Origin: an uncultured Bacteroidota bacterium
GTDB lineage: Bacteria > Bacteroidota > Bacteroidia > Flavobacteriales > Flavobacteriaceae
Length of the DNA stretch: 17,389 nucleotides
Direction: 5' to 3'
Assembly (NCBI GenBank): GCA_902610105.1
Contig: CACLUN010000016.1
Coordinates: 1 to 17,389, forward strand
Shown here: positions 8,191-16,644 of the stretch, in pieces
How positions within the stretch are numbered: the first letter of the stretch is position 1
Layout: each line of letters begins with the position of its first letter
The notes under the pieces: model-generated
Databases searched by the model: none
The model's input: the letters and a program-made list of their open reading frames with translations, nothing else
Told to the model about the DNA's origin: nothing
Translations under genes and position numbers: made by a program

Positions 8191-10493
8191 TATTTATAAG
8201 ACCTACTTTTTAATTCAACATTCTCAAATTGCAACTGTTCCTTGTGTAATTTTGACAACTCTACATTTGGATTATGCTCCCAAGCTGAAACAAATCTAAA
8301 TTCATCATCATTTCTCAAAGCTTCCCCTTCTTTTGTTTGATACTCTTCCCTAAAATGACCTCCACAAGACTCATTTCTATTTAGTGCATCCAATGCAAAT
8401 AATTCACCTAATTCCATAAAATCTGCAACTCTTAATGCTTTTGCTAAAGATTCGTTGAAAGAAAATTTTTCGCCAGGGACTTTTATATTTTTATAGAAAT
8501 TTTTTCTTAGATTTTGGATGTCTTTGATCGCTTTTTTTAGATCCTTTTTATTTCTTGACATACCACAATTATTCCAAATTATTTTACCTAATTTCTTATG
8601 GAAATAGTCTACGGATTTTGATCCTCTATTTACCATAATTTTATCAATTTTTTCTTCAACTAGTCTTTTTGCCTCTTTAAATTCAGGTAAATCAGATGAA
8701 ATTGGTCCAGTTTTAATATCATCAGCTAGAAAATCATTTATTGTATTTGGAAGCACAAAATACCCATCTGCTAATCCTTGCATTAATGCTGACGCTCCAA
8801 GTCTATTTGCACCATGATCCGAAAAATTAGCTTCACCGATAGCATAACAACCTGGAATTGTTGTCATTAAATTATAATCAACCCACAATCCACCCATTGT
8901 GTAATGAACGGCAGGATAAATCATCATTGGAGTTTTATAGGGATTTTCATCAACAATTTTCTCATACATCTGAAACAAATTACCATATTTAGACTTTATA
9001 ACTTTCTCACCCAGAGATCTAACTAAATTAATGTCTTCTGTATCTAATCCTTTAATTAAAGCTTTCTCTTTACCATACCTGATTATGGAGGAATTAAAGT
9101 CTAGAAAAACTGCTTCACCAGTTTTATTAACACCAAATCCAGCATCACATCTTTCTTTAGCAGCTCTAGATGCAACATCACGTGGAACTAAGTTTCCAAA
9201 AGCAGGATATCTTCTTTCTAGATAATAATCTCTATCATCCTCTCCTAAATCAGTTGGTTTAAGCTTACCTTCTCTAATTTTTATTGCATCATCAATCTTT
9301 TTTGGAACCCAAATTCTTCCGTCATTTCTTAAAGACTCAGACATCAAGGTAAGTTTAGACTGATAATCCCCTGAAACAGGAATACAGGTAGGGTGAATTT
9401 GTGTAAAAGAAGGATTTGCAAAAAGAGCTCCTTTTTTATGAACTTTCCAAGCTGCAGACACATTACTACCCATAGCATTAGTAGATAGATAAAATAAATT
9501 ACCATAACCTCCAGATGCTAAAACAACTGCATGAGCAGAATGACTTTCAATCTCACCAGTAATTAAATTACGAGTGATTATTCCTCTTGCTTTACCATCA
9601 ACAATAACTATATCCATCATTTCATGTCTTGTAAACATTTGTATTTTTCCCCTAGCTACTTGTCTATTCATTGCTGAGTAAGCACCCAATAATAATTGCT
9701 GCCCTGTTTGTCCTTTTGCATAAAAAGTTCTAGAAACCAATACACCACCAAATGACCTATTGTCTAGAAGACCTCCATACTCTCTCGCAAATGGAACTCC
9801 TTGAGCAACACATTGATCAATAATGCTAGTTGAAACTTCAGCTAATCTGTAAACATTAGCCTCTCTAGATCTATAATCGCCTCCTTTGATAGTGTCATAA
9901 AATAATCTATAAACCGAATCACCATCACCTTGATAATTTTTAGCAGCGTTAATCCCTCCTTGTGCTGCAATAGAATGGGCTCTCCTGGATGAGTCTTGAA
10001 AACAAAAAGCTTTAACATTATAACCTTGCTCTGCTAATGTGGCAGATGCAGATCCACCAGCCAAACCAGTTCCAACAACAATTATATCAATATTTCTTTT
10101 GTTTGCTGGACTTACTAATCGAACATTGTTTTTATGGTTACTCCATTTTAAATCCAAAGGACCTTTAGGTGTATTGGATTTCAAGAATGACGTATATTTT
10201 AAGGGTTTCAAATCCTTAATTAAGGAATGTAAATCAATTGACTTATTTCTAATGAGTCTATTTTTTTCTAAGTAATCTGGATCAGTTGACTTAATAGGGT
10301 GTCTATTATCGTATTTATGCCAGTCGGAGTCCCAATCTTTTAGCTTACACTTAACACCGGTGCTCTTTTTTATTACTTTCTGATTACCATCGTCAAACTT
10401 GTGATAATATCTAACACAAACGGTTAAACTGTCGTCATTATCATACTCTTCCTTTGGCTTTCTGTAATTAAGAGAATAGGTTATTTTTTTCAT
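8190..10493 (-). CDS. sdhA: Succinate dehydrogenase flavoprotein subunit with an integrase-arm-like N-terminal extension
   Basis: From about residue 101 to 767 this is a complete type-B SdhA, which oxidises succinate to fumarate on covalently bound FAD. Visible are the Rossmann motif [13 protein letters not shown] (139-151), His173 as the expected FAD-linked residue ([10 protein letters not shown]), His367 (QIHPTC), Arg389 (SESLRNDG), the catalytic Arg438 ([11 protein letters not shown]), His530 ([10 protein letters not shown]) and the C-terminal [13 protein letters not shown] (561-573). Residues 1-100 do not belong to Sdh[22 protein letters not shown] and KNRLIRNKS resemble the Arm DNA-binding domain of tyrosine recombinases. 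A TGA directly precedes the ATG at 10493, so the frame cannot start earlier. No in-frame ATG lies between codon 1 and the SdhA core. If the extension is not made, the start must be non-ATG (TTG at codons 95 or 104, or ACG at 101). The canonical SdhA start would be Thr101. The SdhA identity is very firm; the extension's origin is inferred. Confidence 0.95.
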   Translation of the reverse strand: MKKITYSLNYRKPKEEYDNDDSLTVCVRYYHKFDDGNQKVIKKSTGVKCKLKDWDSDWHKYDNRHPIKSTDPDYLEKNRLIRNKSIDLHSLIKDLKPLKYTSFLKSNTPKGPLDLKWSNHKNNVRLVSPANKRNIDIIVVGTGLAGGSASATLAEQGYNVKAFCFQDSSRRAHSIAAQGGINAAKNYQGDGDSVYRLFYDTIKGGDYRSREANVYRLAEVSTSIIDQCVAQGVPFAREYGGLLDNRSFGGVLVSRTFYAKGQTGQQLLLGAYSAMNRQVARGKIQMFTRHEMMDIVIVDGKARGIITRNLITGEIESHSAHAVVLASGGYGNLFYLSTNAMGSNVSAAWKVHKKGALFANPSFTQIHPTCIPVSGDYQSKLTLMSESLRNDGRIWVPKKIDDAIKIREGKLKPTDLGEDDRDYYLERRYPAFGNLVPRDVASRAAKERCDAGFGVNKTGEAVFLDFNSSIIRYGKEKALIKGLDTEDINLVRSLGEKVIKSKYGNLFQMYEKIVDENPYKTPMMIYPAVHYTMGGLWVDYNLMTTIPGCYAIGEANFSDHGANRLGASALMQGLADGYFVLPNTINDFLADDIKTGPISSDLPEFKEAKRLVEEKIDKIMVNRGSKSVDYFHKKLGKIIWNNCGMSRNKKDLKKAIKDIQNLRKNFYKNIKVPGEKFSFNESLAKALRVADFMELGELFALDALNRNESCGGHFREEYQTKEGEALRNDDEFRFVSAWEHNPNVELSKLHKEQLQFENVELKSRSYK
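10194..10493 (-). mobile_element. Probable remnant of a tyrosine recombinase gene (Arm-binding domain) fused to sdhA
   Basis: Codons 1-100 of the sdhA frame encode a basic segment unlike any SdhA. Its pattern is a strand-rich start ([12 protein letters not shown]), a turn with [10 protein letters not shown], then [22 protein letters not shown] and a helix beginning [16 protein letters not shown]. That is the plan of the N-terminal Arm-type DNA-binding domain of Bacteroidota phage and conjugative-element integrases, which typically have STGI..P..WD followed by an N-rich helix. The core-binding and catalytic domains of an integrase (with R, H, R and Y residues) are missing, so it could not recombine DNA alone. 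The frame is open for 100 codons and enters sdhA without a shift. An unrelated small DNA-binding domain is the main alternative. Confidence 0.5.
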
Positions 10494-10497
10494 TCAC

Positions 10498-10646
10498 GTG
10501 TTAAAATTACTAATAAATAACTAAAAATAAAAAAATGAATTAAAATAATTTTTTCACACAGTTCAACTCCGCTTTTAAAGTATATTTTGTAACACATACA
10601 TAATTATTTAATGTGTTATAATTATGTACATTATGTGTTATAAATA
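10498..10646. repeat. GTGTTA-centred repeats and imperfect inverted repeat between sdhC and sdhA
   Basis: The 144-base gap between sdhC and the extended sdhA has no ORF but contains a repeated element. GTGTTA followed by A/T-rich sequence occurs at 10498-10509, 10613-10624 and 10635-10646, and as TAACAC on the plus strand at 10590-10595. ATGTGTTATAA is repeated exactly at 10611-10621 and 10633-10643 (22-base period, about two helical turns); the second copy covers the sdhC stop. TAACACATACATAATTA (10590-10606) is mirrored at 10619-10640 with one 5-base insertion. Possible roles are recombinase arm sites, an operator, or an RNA hairpin that tunes sdhC versus sdhA expression. No T-run follows the stem as in an intrinsic terminator. 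Confidence 0.55.
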
Positions 10647-11300
10647 GGTAAAAAAGTGAAATAATGCTATGAAACAAAATCCAGCTGGTATACCTATGCC
10701 GAATGCATAACTTATTTTATTGATGGTTGATGAGTATTTATTATTTGTACCTAATGATTGCGTAGATGAAGAGAGGCCATGTACTAAATGTAGGGACAGA
10801 AAAATAAATGATAAACAATATAGGCCAACCCTGACAGGATTTTCAAATTTATGTATTAATTCCTCAAAATATCTGTCAGGATCTTCTGGTTTTACTTGAA
10901 TATATTTATAATCCATCTCTGGAACCCAAAAATCATAAAAATGCAAAGCTAAAAAAGATAAAATGACGATTCCTGATATAATCATATTTCTTGAAACAAA
11001 CATAGAATTTCTTGATCCTTTATAAACTGTATACTTTACGGGTCTAGCTTTACGATTTTGCCAATCCAATACAAAACCCATAACAAAATGAAATATTACA
11101 CCGACAATCAATATTGGTTGCAAAATAAACTGCACTAATGGGTTATTGCCCATAAAATGAGAAAGCATATTAAAAATACTCTCACTGAAAACTGAGGTAA
11201 TATTAATTAAGAAATGTTGAGTTAAAAAAACAATCAAAAATATCCCTGAAAGTGCCATGGCAATTTTCCTACCGATTGATGAATTAAAAAGCTTTTTCAT
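10638..11300 (-). CDS. sdhC: Succinate dehydrogenase cytochrome b subunit (type B membrane anchor)
   Basis: The 220-residue protein is the single, five-helix diheme membrane anchor of type-B succinate:quinone oxidoreductases. It binds two hemes b, holds SdhA-SdhB at the inner face of the cytoplasmic membrane and provides the quinone site. Hydrophobic segments lie at about 14-34, 58-78, 104-123, 157-176 and 197-216. Candidate heme ligands inside them are His29 (LTQHFLIN), His71 (VIFHFVMG), His120 (LALHFYDF) and His171 or His174 (LSLHLVHG). The N terminus KKLFNSSIGRKIAMALSGI is typical of the Bacteroidota family. No SdhD is expected in this type. A good promoter stands upstream and the gene heads the sdhCAB operon. 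The 144-base gap to the sdhA frame is unusually long for this operon. Confidence 0.95.
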   Translation of the reverse strand: MKKLFNSSIGRKIAMALSGIFLIVFLTQHFLINITSVFSESIFNMLSHFMGNNPLVQFILQPILIVGVIFHFVMGFVLDWQNRKARPVKYTVYKGSRNSMFVSRNMIISGIVILSFLALHFYDFWVPEMDYKYIQVKPEDPDRYFEELIHKFENPVRVGLYCLSFIFLSLHLVHGLSSSTQSLGTNNKYSSTINKISYAFGIGIPAGFCFIALFHFFTYL

Positions 11301-11319
11301 TCCTAAATTGTTACAAATA

Positions 11320-11350
11320 CAAAATTAATTCACAAATAAATCAGAAACAA
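11320..11350 (-). promoter_or_regulatory. Putative sdhC operon promoter (-33 TTG, -7 TAATTTTG)
   Basis: The minus strand carries TTG at 11350-11348, a 20-base spacer and TAATTTTG at 11327-11320, fitting the Bacteroidota TTTG-N(about 19-20)-TAnnTTTG pattern. Transcription would start near 11313-11316, leaving a leader of roughly 13-16 bases before the sdhC ATG at 11300. It is the only promoter here where I see both halves well spaced. Confidence 0.6.
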
Positions 11351-11360
11351 GAATTATTAG

Positions 11361-14189
11361 CTATTTAACTATAAAACTTTCTTGAAAACCACTTGCCTTA
11401 AATGTATATTTTCCTTTTCCAAAATAAATATTTCCGTCTGAAGCTTTATTCGTTGAAAAACTTAGTTTTTTTAGTTTCTTGTCGTTGATTTCAACGTTTA
11501 CAATTGGTAAAATACTAATAGTATTAAAACCCTTACTTAGCACTGCATCACCATTATTGAGTACGTTTCCTTTTTCATCTATTATAGAAAATTCTAAATT
11601 TCTATCGCTTTCACTAAACAAATCAATATTTACTTTTTCATTGTAAACTGAATCACTGTAATTGTCAGATCTTCCCCAGGATCTGGAAAAGGTTAACCCA
11701 GATACATCAAGAATGGTTATATCATTTCCTTTCTTGTATTTTTTTATGTAATTATCGAAAACATCAAGATTTGTTTTATAAATAGACCTTCCATGAGTTC
11801 CCACTAATAGATCGTTTTCACCATGATGAATAACTAAATCATGAACAGCTACTCTATTCAAGTTTTTACTAAAAGGGTTCCATGATTCACCACTATTAAG
11901 TGACACAAAGACTCCGTTATCAGTACCTACATATAAAACTTTATGACTATTAGCATCTTCCCTAATTACATTAACAGGTGACAGAGGAAGATTTGAGGAA
12001 ATATTCTTCCATGTTTCTCCATTGTTATTGCTAAGAAATACATAAGGGTTAAAATCATTATACCTGTAACCATTTAGAGTAATATAGATTTTACTGCTAT
12101 CAATTTTTGAAAAAATCACTCTGCTAACCCATAAATCTTTTGGAAGACTATTTCCAATTTCTGTCCATGTATTCCCAGAGTTTTCAGTTAAAATAACTTT
12201 GCCATCATCTGATCCAACTACTAGCTTACCAAATGAAAAAATTGACTCATCAAATGATGAAATAGTTCCATAAGGCACATTGCCTTTTTTACCTCCTTGA
12301 GTCAAATCTCCAGAGATATTTTCCCAATCATCTCCCTTGTTAAATGACCTATGTAGCTTATTACTTCCAAAATAAATTATATCCTGATTATGTGGTGAAA
12401 TTAATATCGGAGTTTGCCAGTTAAATCTTAATGGTGATTCGCCAAGTTTATGTCTAGGCTTAATATTTTTTCTGCTTTCGTTTTCTAAGTTTAGCCGGTA
12501 GTAGTTGCCAAATTGTAAACCAGTGTAAACTATATTATTGTCTCTACTATCAATTTGGATGTACATACCATCACCTCCCATAATTTTTGTCCAGTTATTA
12601 TGTCCGGATTCGTACCAAGATGGTGATTCAACTGATATATTTTTTGCCATCCACACCCCATTATCTTGTAATCCACCATAAACATTGTACGGCTCAGAGT
12701 TATCTACATTAATTGCATAAAATTGCCCAACAGATGGTTGATTCAACTTAATCCAATTTTCTCCTTGATCATATGAAATATTCACACCACCATCATTTCC
12801 AAGAACTAAGTGATCAGTATTTTTTGGATTTATCCACAAATCATGATGATCAACATGAACATTACTTGCACCTATTCTGGTATATGTTTTACCTGAGTCA
12901 TTTGATTTAATTATAGGAACACCATAAATATAAATCTGATTTGAATCTTTAGGTGAGACATGAATTCTTCCAAAGTAGTAGCCGTAACTATTGTAAACTC
13001 CATCTAAGTATTCATCATTTTGTTTAGTCCAGGTAATTCCAGAGTCAACGGATTTATAAACCTCCGCACCTATTACAGGAGTGTCAAAAAGTTCTGCATT
13101 TGCATCTGTCAAAAACTTGTATAAATCGTTAGGAACTAATTGACCTTTTTGAATTTTACTTTTTATGGTTTTTGAGTTCTCATCTCTAGAAAAACCATTT
13201 TGTTTTAAAAAATCTTCAAGTTTTTTATCTTCTAATTTTAGTAGTTGATCAACTGTCATGTCCTTAAAATCTATTCTTTCCAAATTAGAATTTTCTGTTG
13301 ATTTCTCCTCTCTTCTATATTGATTATCTACAACTGAATATAAAGTATTTGAATTATAAATTGCTAAGCCTATTCTCCCTACTCCTTCACCAGTTGGAAA
13401 CCCTGAATTTTCAGTTGTAAGTAAATCCCATGTTTTTCCTCCATCATAAGTTTTATAGATTCCTGAGTCATCTCCACTTCCAACAAAATTCCACGCTGTT
13501 CTACCTCTTTCCCAAAAAGCAGTGTATTGGATGTTAAAATCTTTCGGATCTGATATTAAATCAATTGCTCCTGTATTATCATTTATAAATAAAGATTTAT
13601 TCCAGTTTTTGCCTCCGTCATAAGTAACAAAAATTCCTCTTTCTTCATTTTTTGAATATAAATGACCAATAACGGCAACCACAACATGATCACTATTTTC
13701 AGGATTAATCATAACTCTACTTATGTGATGAGAATCTCTTAGTCCTGCATTAGTCCATGTTTTTCCATTATCAATTGATTTTAATATACCAATTCCAGGA
13801 TATGAAGATCTAGATGAGTTACTTTCCCCCGTACCAACATAAATTGTTCTAGAATTCCAATCAACATCAAAATCTCCTATATTTTGAGTTATACTATTGT
13901 CCATTATTGGATTAAAAGTTGTACCATTATTTACTGTGTGCCATAATCCGCCAGATGCATATGCAACATAAAACTCTGTTGTATTTTTAGGATTTACCTC
14001 TAAGTCCGTTACACGTCCACTCATAACACTAGGTCCTATATTTGTAAAATCGATATTTCTAACTATCGATTTTTGTAAATCAATTTTATATTGGTTTTCA
14101 GATTTTTCAATCATCTCAAAAGATGTATTAGCATTTTGAGAAAATCCTAGATATGAAAACAAAAGGAGTACAAAAAGTATCTTTTTCAT
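11361..14189 (-). CDS. Exported Asp-box (BNR/sortilin-Vps10-type) beta-propeller protein
   Basis: The 942-residue product begins with a Sec signal peptide (MKKILFVLLLFSYLGFSQ, cleavage near residue 18-19). It then shows eleven Asp-box/BNR motifs of the form S-x-D-x-G-x-T-W: near residues 85 (TVNNGTTF), 138 (SIDNGKTW), 189, 247, 380, 429, 472, 615, 668, 720 and 763 (SLNSGESW). These mark beta-propeller blades of the sortilin/Vps10 and sialidase-like fold. Such proteins in Bacteroidota are often named glycosyl hydrolase, but I see no proof of a hydrolase active site. Residues about 291-370 form a charged, probably helical insertion that breaks the propeller pattern. The C terminus after about 810 looks beta-rich (KGKYTFKASGF) and is not a classic type IX secretion sorting domain. 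The location is probably periplasmic or extracellular. It is upstream of sdhC on the same strand but 60 bases away, with a promoter between them. Confidence 0.85.
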   Translation of the reverse strand: MKKILFVLLLFSYLGFSQNANTSFEMIEKSENQYKIDLQKSIVRNIDFTNIGPSVMSGRVTDLEVNPKNTTEFYVAYASGGLWHTVNNGTTFNPIMDNSITQNIGDFDVDWNSRTIYVGTGESNSSRSSYPGIGILKSIDNGKTWTNAGLRDSHHISRVMINPENSDHVVVAVIGHLYSKNEERGIFVTYDGGKNWNKSLFINDNTGAIDLISDPKDFNIQYTAFWERGRTAWNFVGSGDDSGIYKTYDGGKTWDLLTTENSGFPTGEGVGRIGLAIYNSNTLYSVVDNQYRREEKSTENSNLERIDFKDMTVDQLLKLEDKKLEDFLKQNGFSRDENSKTIKSKIQKGQLVPNDLYKFLTDANAELFDTPVIGAEVYKSVDSGITWTKQNDEYLDGVYNSYGYYFGRIHVSPKDSNQIYIYGVPIIKSNDSGKTYTRIGASNVHVDHHDLWINPKNTDHLVLGNDGGVNISYDQGENWIKLNQPSVGQFYAINVDNSEPYNVYGGLQDNGVWMAKNISVESPSWYESGHNNWTKIMGGDGMYIQIDSRDNNIVYTGLQFGNYYRLNLENESRKNIKPRHKLGESPLRFNWQTPILISPHNQDIIYFGSNKLHRSFNKGDDWENISGDLTQGGKKGNVPYGTISSFDESIFSFGKLVVGSDDGKVILTENSGNTWTEIGNSLPKDLWVSRVIFSKIDSSKIYITLNGYRYNDFNPYVFLSNNNGETWKNISSNLPLSPVNVIREDANSHKVLYVGTDNGVFVSLNSGESWNPFSKNLNRVAVHDLVIHHGENDLLVGTHGRSIYKTNLDVFDNYIKKYKKGNDITILDVSGLTFSRSWGRSDNYSDSVYNEKVNIDLFSESDRNLEFSIIDEKGNVLNNGDAVLSKGFNTISILPIVNVEINDKKLKKLSFSTNKASDGNIYFGKGKYTFKASGFQESFIVK

Positions 14190-14203
14190 CTTAATTTATT
14201 TTA

Positions 14204-14221
14204 TAAATTTGGGTAATTACC
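14204..14221 (+). promoter_or_regulatory. Putative pepP -7 element followed by a 10-base palindrome
   Basis: TAAATTTG (14204-14211) matches TAnnTTTG and lies 14 bases before the pepP ATG. Directly after it is the perfect palindrome GGTAATTACC (14212-14221), covering the predicted transcription start, where a dimeric regulator could bind. The 36-base gap also contains the leader of the divergent propeller gene, whose best promoter candidate is an imperfect TATATTTC at 14235-14228 inside the pepP start. No -33 element is clear. Confidence 0.4.
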
Positions 14222-14225
14222 GTTT

Positions 14226-15515
14226 ATGAAATATAGTCAAATTGATAATACCCTTTTTATTAAAAATCGAAAAAATTTCACTAATAAGCTAGAGCCAAAT
14301 AGTATTGCCTTTTTTAATTCCAATGATATATATCCAGTGAGTGCTGACTCTACACTTCCATTTGAACAACATAGAGATATTTTTTATTTAAGCGGAATTG
14401 ATCAAGAGGAGAGTATTTTAGTTTTATTTCCGGATTCTAATGAGAATTTTAAGGAAATTCTTTTTATCAGAGAAACCAATGATAGTATTGTACACTGGGA
14501 GGGAGAGAAATTAACCAAATCTGACGCTTTTGAAATTTCTGGCATTAGGAATGTTCATTGGCTTGGTGAATTAGATGAAATTTTAAGTAAAATATTAAAA
14601 GAAGCTGACCACGTTTACATTAATACTAACGAACATTATAGACAAAATGTTGAAACACAAACTAGAGAAGATCGTTTTATTGAAAAACTCAAAAATTTTG
14701 GTGGTTTGAGCTTTAAAAAGAGTAATCCAATTCTTCAATATCAAAGATCTGTCAAAGATGAAATTGAATTAAGTCTTATTAAAAAGGCCTGTGACATAAC
14801 TAAAAAAGGATTTGAAAGAGTTTTAGGATTTGTAGAGCCTGGTGTTTGGGAGTATGAAATAGAAGCTGAATTCTCTCACGAATTTTTAAAAAATAGATCT
14901 AAAAGATTTGCATATACGCCTATAATAGCATCTGGAAAAAACTCCAATTACCTGCACTATATAAAAAACAACAAACAATGCTTTGATGGAGAAATCATCC
15001 TAATGGATGTTGGTGCTGAATATGCGAATTATTCTAGTGATATGACACGAACTATACCAGTTAATGGAAGATTTACTGAAAGACAAAAGACAATTTATAA
15101 TGCTGTTTTAAATGTTAAAAATGAAGTTACAAAACTACTAAGACCAGGTATCTTATGGGCTGATTATCATAAAGAAGTTGGCAAAATCATGACTTCTGAA
15201 CTTTTAAGAATTAATTTATTAGACAAGTCTGACGTTCAGAATGAAACAAAAAACAAACCAGCTTATAAAAAATATTTTAGCCATGGTACATCACATCACT
15301 TAGGTCTTGACACACATGATTATTGTGACTTAAAAATACCTTTCGAGAAAAATAATGTTTTAACGGTAGAACCTGGTATTTACATTATGGAGGAAGAATT
15401 TGGAATAAGACTAGAGGATGATGTTATAATTAATGATTCAAATGATCCTACAAATCTAATGATCGATATACCAATTGAAATTGACCACATTGAATCATTA
15501 ATGAATTCAAAATAA
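14226..15515 (+). CDS. pepP: Aminopeptidase P family metallopeptidase (Xaa-Pro aminopeptidase)
   Basis: The 429-residue protein has the two-domain layout of aminopeptidase P, which removes an N-terminal residue preceding proline. The N-terminal creatinase-like domain (about 1-170) includes FEQHRDIFYLSGI (46-58). The M24 pita-bread domain (about 178-425) carries the dinuclear metal ligands Asp261 (LMDVGAEY), Asp272 (SSDMTRT), His357 (GTSHHLGLD), Glu382 (VEPGIYI) and Glu397 (RLEDDV); His364 in DTHD matches the conserved active-site His. All expected ligands are present and the length is normal. There is no signal peptide, so it should be cytoplasmic. The ATG at 14226 follows a promoter-like element. 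The gene is divergent from the propeller protein and convergent with thiL, ending 18 bases before it without a visible terminator hairpin. Confidence 0.93.
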   Translation: MKYSQIDNTLFIKNRKNFTNKLEPNSIAFFNSNDIYPVSADSTLPFEQHRDIFYLSGIDQEESILVLFPDSNENFKEILFIRETNDSIVHWEGEKLTKSDAFEISGIRNVHWLGELDEILSKILKEADHVYINTNEHYRQNVETQTREDRFIEKLKNFGGLSFKKSNPILQYQRSVKDEIELSLIKKACDITKKGFERVLGFVEPGVWEYEIEAEFSHEFLKNRSKRFAYTPIIASGKNSNYLHYIKNNKQCFDGEIILMDVGAEYANYSSDMTRTIPVNGRFTERQKTIYNAVLNVKNEVTKLLRPGILWADYHKEVGKIMTSELLRINLLDKSDVQNETKNKPAYKKYFSHGTSHHLGLDTHDYCDLKIPFEKNNVLTVEPGIYIMEEEFGIRLEDDVIINDSNDPTNLMIDIPIEIDHIESLMNSK

Positions 15516-15533
15516 ATACTCATTTGCAATAAA

Positions 15534-16568
15534 TCAAAAAGATTTCCAACCCATTGAAGTTATAGGAGTTGTTTTACCATCTTTTGTAATTAAATTTGTA
15601 TTACTTTCCTTGGTGATATATCCAATTACAGAGAATTCTTTGTGTTGCTCTATGTTTTTTAAATATTTTGAGTCAATAGTAAACAGTAATTCGTAATCCT
15701 CACCACCAGAAAGCGCAATTGTACTTGCTTCCAGTTTAAATTCTTCACATGTATCAGCTGTTTCTTTTGAAATAGGTAGTTTTTCCTCATAAATTACACA
15801 TCCATTTCCAGAATTTTTACAAAGATGTATTATTTCAGAGGAAAGTCCATCACTAATATCAATCATTGAGGTTGGCCTGATTTTATTTTCCAAAAAGAAT
15901 TCAACTATCTCAGATTTTGCTTCAGGCTTAAGTTGACGTTCAACTACATATTTATATTTTGATAAATCGGGTTTGCTATTTGAATTTACTAGAAAAACTT
16001 GCTTTTCTCTTTCTAAAACCTGTAGACCCAAATATGCACCACCTAATGAACCTGAAACAACAATTAGATCATTTGGTTTTGATCCTGATCTAGTGACGTA
16101 ATTAGATTTTGATACGCATCCTATTGCACTAACAGAAATTACTAACCCTGTTAATGATGATGTGGTATCACCTCCAATTAAATCAACATTATATCTGTTA
16201 CACGCATATTTAATTCCTGAATAAAGTTCTTGTATTGATTCCAACTTGAACCTATTTGAAACAGCTATTGATACGGTAATTTGTTTTGTCGTCCCACACA
16301 TTGCGCATATGTCAGAAATTGAGGATATTACAGCCTTATAACCTAAATGCTTTAATGGAAAATAGGATAAATCAAAGTGTACTCCCTCAACTAACATATC
16401 TGTTGTAACAATTATTTTTTGATTTTTATAATTTAAGACGGCTGCATCATCACCAATAGAAAGTTCAGTACTTTCATTAACTATTTTAAAATCTTTTGTA
16501 ATCAAATCAATTAATCCAAACTCTCCAATTTGATTTAAATCAGTAAGATTTTCTGATCTTTTTTCCAT
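15534..16568 (-). CDS. thiL: Thiamine-monophosphate kinase
   Basis: The 344-residue protein phosphorylates thiamine monophosphate with ATP to form thiamine diphosphate, the last step of thiamine cofactor synthesis, in the cytoplasm. It belongs to the PurM/AIR synthase-like fold. Motifs seen are IGEFGLIDLI (14-23), IGDDAAV (38-44), TTDMLVEGVHF (55-65), SDICAMCG (85-92), LIGGDTTSS (130-138), MIDISDGLSSE (235-245) and ALSGGEDYELLF (285-296). The motif around SDICAM normally has an Asn two residues before the Ser-Asp (NxSD); here that position is Ser83, a modest deviation. The rest, including SIAVSNRF and LGLQVLEREKQVF, follows the Bacteroidota family. The start at 16568 agrees with the family N terminus. 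It is divergent from the Fe-S carrier gene, with an upstream promoter-like element. Confidence 0.94.
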   Translation of the reverse strand: MEKRSENLTDLNQIGEFGLIDLITKDFKIVNESTELSIGDDAAVLNYKNQKIIVTTDMLVEGVHFDLSYFPLKHLGYKAVISSISDICAMCGTTKQITVSIAVSNRFKLESIQELYSGIKYACNRYNVDLIGGDTTSSLTGLVISVSAIGCVSKSNYVTRSGSKPNDLIVVSGSLGGAYLGLQVLEREKQVFLVNSNSKPDLSKYKYVVERQLKPEAKSEIVEFFLENKIRPTSMIDISDGLSSEIIHLCKNSGNGCVIYEEKLPISKETADTCEEFKLEASTIALSGGEDYELLFTIDSKYLKNIEQHKEFSVIGYITKESNTNLITKDGKTTPITSMGWKSF

Positions 16569-16612
16569 ATAATTTATTTGTTTTGGTATAATAATTGGGT
16601 ATTATTGAATTC

Positions 16613-16620
16613 CAAATTTA
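16613..16620 (-). promoter_or_regulatory. Putative -7 promoter element of thiL
   Basis: The minus strand reads TAAATTTG, a full TAnnTTTG match, giving a predicted leader of about 40 bases before the thiL ATG at 16568. I found no TTG at the expected -33 distance. Confidence 0.4.
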
Positions 16621-16644
16621 GATTATAAATATTTATTAAAGGTT

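Noticed and set aside
10560..10568. GTTCAACTC fits the tRNA T-loop consensus and could mark a tRNA fragment used as an attachment site near the sdhA extension
   Set aside because: The bases on either side do not pair into a T stem and no acceptor or anticodon arm is seen, so it is treated as chance.
10590..10640. The inverted repeat after sdhC as an intrinsic terminator
   Set aside because: The stem is A+T-rich, imperfect and not followed by a T-run on the minus strand, and sdhA-sdhB must still be expressed downstream.
15516..15533. Bidirectional terminator between convergent pepP and thiL
   Set aside because: The 18-base gap contains no inverted repeat.
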